Source: Xestospongia bergquistia (taxonomy: Eukaryota; Porifera; Demospongiae; Haplosclerida; Petrosiidae). From it: a DNA stretch of 64,000 bases. Under the pieces are notes generated by a model. The model did no database searches. It was not told where the DNA came from and saw only the letters and a program-made list of their open reading frames with translations. Below are positions 42,501 to 53,476 of the stretch, in pieces. A program made the translations under genes and the position numbers. Positions within the stretch are counted from its first letter, which is position 1. The number at the start of each line of letters is the position of its first letter. The stretch is from positions 1,426,001-1,490,000 of the forward strand of contig OZ014424.1 of the NCBI GenBank assembly GCA_963965975.1. The letters are read 5' to 3'.

Positions 42501-45375
42501 CCAATGGAAAAAGAAAATGTGACTTTACATGACTGCTTAAATTTACTTACTTCAAAGAAAGAGTCACAATCAATGGAGTGAGTATAAAATATAGGCGTTT
42601 GATTCCTACATTCTTTTAAATGTAGCTTTTGTGACAAATGTAGTAAATATGACTTTGGTCACACAATTAAACAGGAAAAAATTTGGAAAACTCCTTCTAA
42701 TTTGATTATTTACTTTGAGCGCATCAATACTACTGGGTAAACAAATTTGTTAACTCATATTATAAATCAATCTTACTCTAGTTTTATTCAAACAAAAACC
42801 CATAAAAAAGTGGATTTTCCATTAAAGTGAGTTTTCATAAACATGGTGTGATTGGCAAAATATAATAATAATTTTTAGTGACATGAGTCTTGATGAATTT
42901 TGTGCTGATGAAACAAAGATGCCAAGAAGATATGATCTTTATGCTGTAATTAATCATCTAGATAACTTTAATGCTGGCCACTGTGAGTTAATGTTTTTGG
43001 TTCTCCTTACAAGCAGATATTGATGACATGTTTGACTTTACTTAAATTTTGTGCATTATTTATAAACATGTGAACATAACTAACATTATTCTTATTTTAG
43101 ACACAGCCTATGTCAAGTGTGATAGTAACTGGTATGAATGTGATGGTACTGATTGTAATTTGTTGAATGAGTCACAAATAGTGGTAAGTTTAACTCAACT
43201 TTTTGCAATTATATTATTTGCTTATTTCTACAGACTGCTAATGCTTATGTACTTCTCTATGAAATTATCGCAAAGCCTGGTAAGAAATAGCAGCAATTAA
43301 GTAATATACTTAACATTATGATGTAATTATTCTTATTGACAAGTATCTCTACCCAACAAGGAGCACTACCAGTGAATATAAAGGATGAGTCTACTCAACA
43401 CAAACACCGGTAACTTAGTCTGATACCGTACTGAAATAAAGTAATGGTATAGAAATGTCACTAGTATTGTCATTCTTTCAAAAGACATCGTAATCCTAGG
43501 ATTTAAATTGTTTGATTTGTACTGCCATATAAGCTTATTAGTTTAAATATTTCATTTAATGTTGGCAGTGAAGTGGAAGGATGCATAAGATTAGAGAGCA
43601 AACTGGAAGTACTAAGTGATTGGGAGGTCAGTATAGTTTGTAATTTATTAATATTGAATTGTTCAAAGCAGAACATGCTATAGCAATCTGCTCAGAACTA
43701 TTATTGCCTCTCTCTGTGTGAGTCGAGGTATCTATGCTTTGTAATATGCTGTATTTTGCCAAATTCACTAAATTAAGTTTTATTTTCTTTTTGTCATTAA
43801 ATATGAAGGGTTGCTTCCAACATTTGTGGCCTTTACAATAATGATTGGTCAATGAATGCAGTATTGCAGTGTTTGACACACACATATGCAGTAAGAGAAT
43901 ACTTCTTTGTAAGTTTATAACTCCAATGTATGATGATTAGTCTCCTTTGTTATAGAAATGTTTTTGTAATTCTAGTTGTAAGTCTAAAGAACTTGTTCAA
44001 ACATTTGCCCATTTCCTTCAGAATATGTGGAACAGTAGTGAAGCTACAGTCCATACTGAAAAACTAAAAGTATGGTTGTAAATATACTTCAAAAGATTAG
44101 GTCTGTTTCAACTTAAAATGCTTTTTATTACTGTAGAATGTTTTGGATAGCTATGTTCCAAAAGGCTTCTTTCAAGGAGATGCACTAAAATTACTGACTT
44201 TTCTTTTAAACACTCTACATCTGGAAGTAAACAAAATTGCTCAAGATTGCTGTTTTAAAAAAAGTTGTAGTAAAATTTTATGACAATTTTCCATGTAGGT
44301 TAAAAATGAGTCATCATGCATAAAGGAAATATTTTATTGTCAATTGAGCACCAGTACTACTTGTCCTAATTGTGATTCTCAATATAAAAGGAAAATAAGT
44401 GATGAAGATTATCATTTGACATTGTCAGTACCGAGCAAGAAAGGTTATGTTACTTTAAAAGAACTTTTTCCTTCAGAGAAGACATCAGAGACAAAAAGGT
44501 TAAGTATCGAAACACATATACTTCATTTACAGTATTACATGTAGAAATTGCTCTAAATGTCACGAATCAGTGAAGTTATCAAGCAAGACCAATATTTGCA
44601 ATCCCTCACCTTGTCTGATAATCCATTTAAATTATAACCACACAACTAGGTATATACAATATTATTATTATATTTTATATACTTTGTATTGAGTATATTT
44701 CAAGCGCAACCTTAAACAAACTTAATATTTCATATCAACATATGCAGCATCCATGGGACTAACAATATCCCAATGGTGAAATTTCCTTTGACGTAAGTGA
44801 TCAAAACAATTTAAATGATGATTATAAGTAATAGCTGTATTGACAGTTAACACTTTTTACATGCATGCATGTATACGGACCAACCATAATATTTATTGGA
44901 GGGAAAAATTAAATCATATGCATGGTAATAACATTGTAATACATTGTGTATGTTTTTCTATAGTCTAAATTTAAATTAATTACGGGCTTCATGAATTGCA
45001 TATTTTTTAGCAATTTGAGTCTTGATGAGCTCTGTGCTAATCCCCAACTTACACCAAAATATGATCTTTATGCTGTAATCAACAAGAAGTATGAAGATAC
45101 TGTTCATTGTGAGTTCAAATTCTGGAATGTTTATACATTAATTTTTATCATGCAAATCCACACATTGTGCTTTTTTGTTATTTTTGATGTCATTGTAGAC
45201 ACTGCCTATATTAAGAACAGTGGCAAATGGTATTCATGTGATGATAGCATATGTAGTGAATTGAGTGCTTCAAAAGTTGTTGTAAGTCTAAATTTTATAA
45301 TTTTTGTGACCTTTTTACACTTATATATAGACCACTAATGCCTATATTCTCTTTTATCAAAGCAAGAGTGATTAA
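31853..45375 (+). CDS. USP-family deubiquitinase with four tandem catalytic domains
   Basis: Predicted 1485 residues. Exons: 31853-31868, 31924-31990, 32366-32480, 32535-32645, 32695-32856, 34341-34573, 34618-34722, 34787-34822, 34885-34985, 35106-35188, 35242-35380, 35455-35503; 36505-36610, 36868-36981, 37033-37194, 37922-38154, 38203-38307, 38357-38398, 38453-38556, 39640-39725, 39779-39902, 39986-40034, 40094-40180; 40645-40744, 40795-40908, 40959-41120, 42345-42577, 42626-42736, 42782-42826, 42879-42982, 43101-43183, 43234-43279, 43361-43409, 43569-43626, 43684-43727; 43809-43908, 43956-44069, 44137-44226, 44299-44498, 44545-44649, 44748-44792, 45011-45108, 45199-45281, 45331-45375. Every junction is phase-consistent and no stop separates the domains. 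Domains 1-2 keep the catalytic Cys and 3-4 lack it; all keep the His box and zinc-ligand pairs. Whether one transcript spans all four is unproven; separate genes remain possible. Confidence 0.75.
33085..33327. mobile_element. MITE copy A, CACTG...CAGTG termini
   Basis: The left end is cactgtaaaaattgattag and the right end its complement ctaatcaatttttacagtg, with inverted similarity extending about 60 bp inward (ttaaccaatgcatgg / aggttgcaattaca). It has no ORF and lies in a USP gene intron. Confidence 0.8.
33343..33649. mobile_element. MITE copy B, same family
   Basis: cactgtagaaactgattggt at the left and an imperfect complement (accaattagtttttatggtg) at the right, with an internal (AT)n expansion at 33376-33400. 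Confidence 0.75.
37553..37680. mobile_element. MITE copy C, left half only
   Basis: Begins ctgtaaaaattgattggttg and keeps the internal gtaaacgtaacactgttt-like part, but the right terminus is missing. Confidence 0.6.
38697..38802. repeat. Compound (ATAC)n-(AC)n-(AT)n microsatellite
   Basis: Simple repeat in the intron between domain 2 exons 38453-38556 and 39640-39725. The minus-strand Cys/Val ORF across it is an artefact. Confidence 0.95.
38801..39113. mobile_element. MITE copy D, decayed left end
   Basis: The left end is agtgattgcctgatttaacc next to an AT repeat; the right end is ggttaaatcaaccaatcaat then ttttagagtg. The internal part contains two near-identical inverted strings (aatctgatagtatgttagg). 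Confidence 0.6.
39259..39500. mobile_element. MITE copy E, same family, inverted relative to copy A
   Basis: Intact ends cactgtaaaaattgattag and ctaatcaatttttacagtg, flanked by TA on both sides (a possible TA target-site duplication). The interior is largely the reverse complement of copy A. Confidence 0.8.
41433..41742. mobile_element. MITE copy F, same family
   Basis: Ends cactgtaaaaattgattggt and accaatcagttttacagtg, with an internal segment matching copy B (gcatcttattttgtctaag). Confidence 0.75.
41803..42577. repeat. Recent duplicate of 33787-34573 (intron plus finger exon)
   Basis: The intron before the 233-bp exon of USP domain 3 and the exon itself are nearly identical to the corresponding part of domain 1, including non-coding strings such as gatcagtaatagcataatat and ctatgcaagggagtgc. 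The equivalent intron of domain 2 is clearly different. This indicates gene conversion or a recent local duplication. Confidence 0.85.
43809..45375 (+). other. USP domain 4 of the four-USP gene, catalytic Cys lost
   Basis: The Cys box [17 protein letters not shown] shares the two-residue shortening of domain 3. DAQE is DALK and GHY is VHY. Zinc ligands CPNC and CSKC remain. The third exon appears shortened (donor after CTG GAA at 44226). The ORF stops directly after [11 protein letters not shown]. Confidence 0.82.
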
Positions 45376-45879
45376 TACAAGTCTTAACAGCATTTGAATA
45401 GTTTTCTTTACAATGTGAAGCATTAAAAGATTTTCTTGTAATTGTTTTTTATATTTCTTTCAATAAGTTTTGTTTGTTAGTTTTGAGTGAGTGAATGAAT
45501 ACATTAGAATAAAAGGTTAATTTATGACTTTAATAATATTGATCAAAACTGATATCTGCATCATGTATCCATGTATATACATGCAACAGGAGGTATATAT
45601 TTACAAGTATATATGTGTTTAGCATGAATTAAAATAAAATTAACAACAACCATGCATTATAAATATAGATATGTTTATGCAAAGGCTGAATATAGTCAGC
45701 GTAACATATATATGTACATACAATTAGACCGTAAAGCCTCAGCACGTACACGTGATTTAAATAGATAATAAAAGGTATAATATACAGTCATGCCTGTATA
45801 TTTAACTTTACCGGAAGTGATCGCGTATATATATATCGCTAAACATACGCTAACTTGTGACAATCATCATTACATCCAA

Positions 45880-48800
45880 ATGGAAGATAGTCAGGTAAAG
45901 CTAGATTCTAAGTGTTCTGGAAGCATCGGAGAAAACAATGTAGAAGTTCAAAAGAAGAAAGAAGAGACATTTAGATCAGGTATACACAGTTACGTACATG
46001 GACGTGTGTGTGAGTGTGTGTGAGTGCAAGTGTGCATGTTACGGCCTGATTGAACCGTTTCTAAACGAGCCGACGGCTTAGAAAACAGGCTGGCCTGTTC
46101 TAAACTGACAACAACCAGTGCTTGAGTTTTCAATATTGCCAAAAATAGTACCTAAATAGCCAAGCTTTCAAATTAAATACAATGCAAAAGAGCAATTTAA
46201 AAGCGCTTCATAACAAGACACATAACTCTATACGGAAGTACATTTCCTGTCTCACTTCCCACCCCATCCAGGGCGTGACAGCACGTCACTTTAATAGTTC
46301 CAGCTAAACGTCATAGTTCGCATTACAACGTCATCAACAAGCAATTAAGTGCAAAAATGGTTTGTACAGAAATAATCATGGTAATGTGGCAGCTTGCTAA
46401 AGGTGCAACAAAAAGGACTGTGTATAGGCTGTGTCTCAGCTAAAGTGGATGGTTTTGTACAAGCTGCTTGCCATGTCGTCTAGGTTCCTGTGCTAACATG
46501 CAAATAGCTACCTCTAATGTTGTCTGTCCTGCAGTTGTCAGTTCAGCTATTCAAAATAATGCTCCTGTTGACTCCTCTCAAACATCTGCTGTCTCTGTCT
46601 CCAATGATGCTAGCTTACTTTTTGATGAACATGTTGTTGGATACTCTCCTGATATTTTGGTAGGACACCATTAACACTCTGGTTGCGAGGCTGCTGTCCA
46701 TTGTATTAAGAGAGTGTTTGAGTCCAAAGATACAGAGGCACTCTTATTGGTGGATACCTCCAATGCTTTTAATTCTTTAAATCAACAGGTTGCTCTTTGT
46801 AATATTCTCCATTTGTGCCCATCGTTGGGTAAAGTGCTTGTTCACACTATTGTAGCAATGTGAATCAGTTTATTGATGGCAACAGTCTCAAGTTCCATGA
46901 AGGAACCACACAAAGACCCTTTGGCAATCGCCATGTTTGCTATTGGTGTTATACCTCTGATTAAAGAGCTTGCCACCATCTCTCTAAGTTCAAATAAATC
47001 TGGTATGTTAATGATGCCACAGCTGGCACTTCTATTGCTGGTTTACATGACGGGTGGAGTGTTTATGAATATGAATATGGTCCTGCTTTCTGCTACTATC
47101 CTAACTTTCATAAGACTTGGCTATTTGTATGGTGCTCTGAATCATATCAAAAGAGATTTGCTATTCCTTCCCAGTTGCCTCAGAGGTGTATTATTAACCC
47201 TTGTTGTTCATCTGTTCTTCAATACTGAGCGTCTACTCAGGTGACAGCTCCTTTTGTATATTTAGTGTTCAATCAATCTGAGTCTTTTCCAATTGAGGTT
47301 CAGCTAAAACAACATGATTTAAAGAAGAAGCTGAAGAAAATTATTGCTCCCTGTTGTGCTCATTACCTTCATGATGCACTACCTACTGATTGTCAAGGTT
47401 TGATGGACATTGCCATGGAAAGGAGAGTCTCTTCCTGGTTATCAGCTTTGCCCTTTCAAAACATGGTGTTGATCTTTATAAAGAGGCCTTCCGGGACACA
47501 AATTGTGTTCACTATGGTTGGCATTAACCCCTCCTTCCTGTAAAGTGTGTATGTGGGAATTCATTTGCTATAGATGATGCCTTAAGTTGTCCTTTTGGTG
47601 GTCTTCCAACACAGAATCACAATGAAATTCATGACTTGACAGCCAAACTTAAAGAAGTTTTGTACTATTGAACCTTCTCTTCAGCCTTTATCAGGTGAAC
47701 ATTTTCTTAACCAATCAACTAAATATTGAAGATGGATTCAGATTAGTCAGTGGTTTCTGGAGTTGTGCTAGGTAGACATCATTTTTGGACATAAGGGTGT
47801 TTAATCCTCTTGCTCATTCCCAGTGCAGACTCTCTTACTGCTTGCTACAGGAAACGTGAACTAGAAAAGAAATGGTACTATGATCAAGAAGTTTGTGAGG
47901 TGGAACGTGGATGCTTTTCACCATTGGTTTTTTCCACAGGAGTAGGTGTGGGCCCAATTTCCAATACTGTCTATAAGAGAATGGCCTCTGTTATCTCATT
48001 CAAACATAGCAAACCCTATAGCATTGTAATGAACTGTATGAAAGTTAGACTATCATTGTCTCTGCTACAGTCTATTATAGTTTCTCTATGCTGCATCTCA
48101 TTGACTGCAGGTGTTGATCTTGCCCTCTCTAAGGGTTGGGTCACCACTGTTTAAATTCTTATTATTTTTTATTACCTCTTTTATTTACTGCTTTGTTGCT
48201 TAACCGTATAAATGTATAAATAACATCTACAGGTATTAGCTAAACTGTTAAATAGTGAATTGATCTTTTTTTAAATAAGGTGACTCCAGTAGTACTGTTA
48301 AAGCAACAGCAGATGAGAAACCTACTGAAGAAAGTATTAACAATACTGAAACTACAGGCACAGTACTAGAAGCCAACCAAAAGAACACCCCAGATTTACA
48401 AGGTGCTACAGGTATTAGTTAAATTATTAAATAGTTAATTGATCTTTTTTAATAAGGTGACTCCAGTAGTACTGTTGAAAGTAAAACAGAAGATGATAAG
48501 AAACCTTCTACTGAAGACATTACTAATAACACTGAAACTACAGGCACAGTACTACAAGGCAACCAAAACAACACCCCAGATTTACAAGGTGCTACAGGTA
48601 TTAATTAAATTATTAAAAAGTGAATTGATCTTTTTTCAATAAGGTGACTCCAGTAGTACTGTTGAGAGTAAAACAGAAGATGATAAGAAACCTTCTACCG
48701 AAGACATTACTAATAATATTGAAACTACAGGCACAGTACTAGAAGGCAACCAAAACAACACCCCAGATTTACAAGGTGCTACAGGTATTAGTTAAATTAT

Positions 48801-51800
48801 TAAATAGTTAATTGATCCTTTTTTAATAAGGTGACTCCAGTAGTACTGTTGAAAGTAAAACAGAAGATGATAAGAAACCTTCTACTGAAGACATTACTAA
48901 TAATACTGAAACTACAGGCACAGTACTAGAAAGCAACCAAAACAACACCCCAGATATACAAGGTGCTACAGGTATTAGCTAAATTATTAAATATTGAATT
49001 GATCTTTTTTCAATAAGATGACTCTAGTAGTACTGTTGAAAGTAAAACAGAAGATGATAAGAAACCTTCTACTGAAGACATTACTAATAATATTGAAACT
49101 ACAGGCACAGTACTAGAATCCAACCAAAAGAACACCCCAGATTTACAAGGTGCTACAGGTATTAGTTAAATTATTAAATAGTTAATTGATCTTTTTTAAT
49201 AAGGTGACTCCAGTAGTACTGTTGAAAGTAAAACAGAAGATGATAAGAAACCTTCTACTGAAGACATTACTAATAACACTGAAACTACAGGCACAGTACT
49301 AAAAGGCAACCAAAACAACACCCCAGATTTACAAGGTGCTACAGGTATTAGTTAAATTATTAAATAGTTAATTGATCTTTTTCAATAAGGTGACTCCAGT
49401 AGTACTGTTAAAACTACACCAAAAGATAATAAAAAACCTTTTACTAAGTACAGTACTAATAACATTGAAACTACAGGTACAGTGCTAGAAAGTCCCAACC
49501 CAAACCACTCTTCAGTTCCTTCCTGTAAACATAATGGTACAGGTATTTCAGTACATGTATGTACTTTGATTACTGTTTTTGTCTATTGGTGATATAAAAG
49601 ATCCTAGCAAAACAATATCAGATGATAATGAATTTCTTTCTTCTAAGGACAGTAATTCTAAAGCCTCAGGTACACTTTAACAATGTAACTACCACTATAC
49701 AACCATTCTTTTCAAATGAAGGTGTTACAAAGAGTGCAAAACAGAAAAAAGGAAATAAGTCTAATGGACCTCCTACCAAAGGTAGTAATGCAAAATGGTC
49801 AAATTCAAAGAAGGCACAAGAAGGAAGGAACCCTGCAGCCTCTAAAAAACTTGCAACAGGTAATATATATATAGACAGAACGTCCAACTTAGTATTAATC
49901 CTTTATTATCTAGTTCACTCTACCAAAGGTAGCAACAGCTCATTTACACTGTCTACAAAATCTAATTGCACAACTAAAGACCTTACAATAATTGCTTCAG
50001 AAGGTATGCATTTAGGAAATTTTAAATTTGAAAAACTTTCTTATAAAATCAACTTTAAAATATAAAAAAATTTAATAAATAGGCATAGGCAACAGTCTAT
50101 AGCTACCTTGTATAAGTTGTTTAGAAATTGTTTCCTCTCTGTCTTTTTCTATTTATTCTCCCTTTATATAAATAGCCTTAAAAACACCTATCTAGAAAAT
50201 CTAGTTTATTTTCGTACAATAACTTTTACAAATGTGTATATAATAAACTTTAAGAATATCACCATTTTGCTACATACTTTTAAAAGGTGGTAAAAGTGCT
50301 TTGCCAAAATCATTTAAACATGTTCACACTACAAAGAGGTAAGCTTTACCATACTGAGCAATTGGTACAAATTACTCTCTGAATGTTTCAGAATATCTCC
50401 CCATGTTTGTGGACTTAGAAACCTCGGTAATACTTGCTTTATGAACTCAGTATTGCAGTGTTTGACACACACAGCACAGTTGAGAGACTTTGTTTTGACT
50501 TTACCATTAGTATGTCCACATACAAATATGCATGTAATAACAATGAAACTTAGGGTAAAATTAAATACAAAAATCCTGATGGTATGTCTGGTGAAATGGT
50601 CAATTCATTTGCTGCTTTCTTCCAAGATATGTGGGAAAGTGATGAAATTATTATTGTGCCCTCCAAAGTAAAGGTAAGCTCATTTAATTTAAAATTATCT
50701 TATTCATTGATTCATTTTATTCCTACAACCACAGAATGTATTGTGCCATTATGCTTCAAGATTCAGTGGAGGTCATCAAGAAGATGCACAAGAATGTTTG
50801 ATTTTCTTTTTAAATGGCTTACACGAGGAAGTGAATGAAATTAGTAGAAAGCCATACGTCAAACTGGAAGTGAATGAAAATGGCAAATCTGAACAGGTTC
50901 TGTGTAGCATACACATGCATACATTCATAATTAATTAACTATTTTGACTCTCCCTCATATACTTTAGGAAATAGCTAATGAATGGTGGATAATGTATGAA
51001 TTAAGAGACAAGTCGTACATAGTGGATATGTTCTATCTTCAGACGAAGATAACTGTTACTTGTCCAAATTGTCCTTTTGAAAGCAAAAAATATGAATTAG
51101 TCAGTCAGTTAACATTACCCATACCAAAGAGGAGAGGCAGTGTCTCTTTGAGAGAATGCTTAGAACTTTTTACTTCAGAGAAGAAGTCAGAGTCAATAAA
51201 GTGAGTAAAAATAACGAAACATAACAGTATAGTAAATATATTTACCTTGTAGTCAATGTCAATATAGTATATATATATTTATATTGTAGTCAATGTGATG
51301 AATGTGAGGAGTTTGGATATGCAACTCGTAATGTCATTATCTGGAAGACTCCACCTAACATGATTATCCATTTGAAACGGTTCTACACAATTGGGTAAGC
51401 AATATCACAAAGAACTATACTGAATAGTAAACTTGATCATTACATTTATATAATGTTAATATTAATTTCTAATAGTCATAACCAATTTAAAGTTGACAAC
51501 ATGGTGGAATTTCCATTAACGTATGTTTCCTGAAATAAATATTATATGATTCTAAATTTACCACTAGCTATTTATAATTTAGTGACTTGAACCTTGACGA
51601 CTTTTGTGCTGATAAAACAAGGACTCCAACAAGATATGATCTTTATGCTGTAATTAATCATTCTGGTTTCCTTCAGGCTGGCCACTGTGAGTTAACAATA
51701 TCTTACATTGAAGGAAGAATGGTGTAATTGTTCATGAAAATTACTGATAGGGATTAGCTCAATATACAATAATACGATATGTAATAAAGCTGTTTGGAAC

Positions 51801-53271
51801 AGAAATGATTATACAATTGATTGTTATATAAAAGTTAAGAAACTAAAGATTTATTCATTAATCTGTACATAGACACAGCATATATCAAGCACAACTCCAA
51901 GTGGTATTTATGTGATGATACGTCTTGCAGAGAGACGAATGATAATGTCATGGTATGTTAGAAGCATGTGAATTCATGTGAATACGTTCTTTGCACCATA
52001 TGTAGACTTCCAAGGCCTATGTTCTCTTTTATAATTCAAGAGAAATATATAAAACACCTGGAGGACAAGAAAAATCAGACTTCAGCTGTATTAATGGCAG
52101 CATTAAAGTTCCACAAAATCTAAATTCTATAGTAGAAGGTAGCCTATCTCAAGATATTAACTCATTGCCTCCTAAAGAAAATGCCACAGGTATATTATTT
52201 ATACTAGCACATTACTTTAACACATTTGTTTAATTTGTTAAGATGCTTCAATTAATGTAAATAATATAACACCTGGTCAAGAAGTTGCTGACAAATCTGA
52301 ATTTCATTCTACTAGTGACAGCAATACCAATAATACCTTAGAGATTGTCCTAGAAAATAACCACTCTCCTGATGTTAACAAACCATCTTCTCCAGAAGAT
52401 GTCACAGGTATTTATGGATGTTTTCCACCACCACAGTATTATATCATATTTTGTCAAGGTGGCTCCGATAAAATCACTGAAACACAGCGAAATATGCCTG
52501 AATTATCCTCAACTGAGGACAGCAATACTGACACAACAGTATATGCGCTAGAAGATAACTCCCATCCAAATGATAACACACCATCCTTTTCAGAAAGTGT
52601 CATAGGTATTCATATTTTTGCTACCACATTATCTTAGAATCTACTTTGCTAACTATATAAGGTGATTCTAATGATGCAAGTCAAAAAACACCAGAAATCA
52701 CTAAAACATCATCTGATGATAGTATTAAAACATCTGAGGTTATCCCAGAGAGTAGCCACTCTTCAGAAAATTCTAGTGGTTATGTGTGGAAATTTCTAAA
52801 GTGGCCAGTAAATTATATCAAAAACCTTTTTGATATAAATGACTCCAATGAAACGCAAGAAATGTCTGATGTTGCTACACTACCCACTGAAGAAAATGCA
52901 ACAAGTATTTTATGGCTGTTTTCACTACCTTAGTTACCACATGATTTTTTGAAGGTGACCCAAATTACTCCAGTGGCACTACCACACAAATGTCTAAATT
53001 ATCTTCTAAGGAGCATCAAGACAGCAATAATGAAAAAGCAAAGTTAGAAATGGAAGAAAACCACACTTCAGAAGTTAATGCATCATCTTCTCCAGGTATA
53101 TATAAATGTATATTATAGCGCTATAGCGTATATTTTTGAAGATGACTCCTATGAAGAAGAAATGGAAATACCTTCTTCTGAGTGCAGTAATGCTGAAAAA
53201 TTATTAGATATTGTGCCAAATGATAATCATTCTAATTCACAATACAATTCTATAGGTATATAATATTATAC

Positions 53272-53318
<47 letters not shown>

Positions 53319-53476
53319 GCATGTATATATATATATATATATATAGTATGTGTGTGTGTGTGCAATTTATATGAACACATTCTAAACCATCACACTATTT
53401 TACATTTATTTGCCTAGATGATTCTAGTGATACCAGTGAAGAAATAAAAGGTAGAAAAAAGTTCTGTATCCAATGA
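45880..53476 (+). CDS. USP-family deubiquitinase with repetitive Ser/Thr-rich arms
   Basis: Predicted 1147 residues. Exons: 45880-45979; 48280-48411, 48457-48597, 48644-48784, 48831-48971, 49018-49158, 49204-49344, 49390-49542, 49601-49669, 49722-49859, 49929-50003, 50287-50338; catalytic 50392-50509, 50554-50673, 50735-50896, 50968-51200, 51290-51394, 51476-51520, 51583-51686, 51873-51952, 52006-52189; C-terminal 52243-52407, 52459-52605, 52662-52904, 52955-53095, 53142-53255, 53418-53476. ATG 45880 ([12 protein letters not shown]) fits the exon better than ATG 45790. The catalytic core is complete: [32 protein letters not shown], zinc ligands CPNC and [21 protein letters not shown]. The arms are low-complexity, acidic and Ser/Thr-rich, with one lysine-rich exon (49722-49859). 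The donor of exon 50735-50896 is the weak GTTCTG. The substrate is unknown. Confidence 0.8.
46440..48155 (+). mobile_element. Degenerate reverse-transcriptase retroelement in intron 1 of the USP gene
   Basis: Fragments in shifting frames match a non-LTR-type polymerase common in sponges and cnidarians: [16 protein letters not shown] (palm start, ~46745), [19 protein letters not shown] (~46917), then WYVNDATAG where YADD is expected (~47000), and [14 protein letters not shown]. The 3' part reads [10 protein letters not shown], a zinc-knuckle/endonuclease region ([12 protein letters not shown]), and [12 protein letters not shown] with YKRMASV near the end. Several stops and frameshifts, plus the altered YADD, show it is dead. 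The endonuclease-like end suggests a restriction-like endonuclease LINE; the class is uncertain. Confidence 0.8.
48280..49542 (+). repeat. Seven tandemly duplicated phase 1-1 exons with their introns
   Basis: Exons of 132, 141 x 5 and 153 bp are separated by introns of only 45-47 bp, giving a ~187-bp period. Each exon encodes a 44-51 residue repeat starting GDSSSTV, then [23 protein letters not shown] and [10 protein letters not shown]. All introns share ends (gtattag ... aataag). In the fifth exon G-D becomes D-D because the acceptor is followed by AT. Confidence 0.92.
53278..53345. repeat. (AT)n microsatellite
   Basis: AT run interrupted by acatgcatgt, inside the last intron of the USP gene. 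Confidence 0.95.

Larger units (their letters stand above)
40645..43727 (+). other. USP domain 3 of the four-USP gene, catalytic Cys lost
   Basis: The Cys box reads [17 protein letters not shown], two residues shorter than [12 protein letters not shown] boxes and without the nucleophilic Cys. DAQE is DAQK. Zinc ligands (CPNC, CDKC) and the AGHYTAYVK His box are kept. It is predicted to be a catalytically dead ubiquitin-binding or regulatory domain. Confidence 0.82.

Noticed and set aside
43801..43908. Independent start of a separate gene at USP domain 4 (ATG at 43804)
   Set aside because: That ATG is in the wrong frame and hits a stop after about ten codons, while the acceptor and phase match the other domain-start exons.
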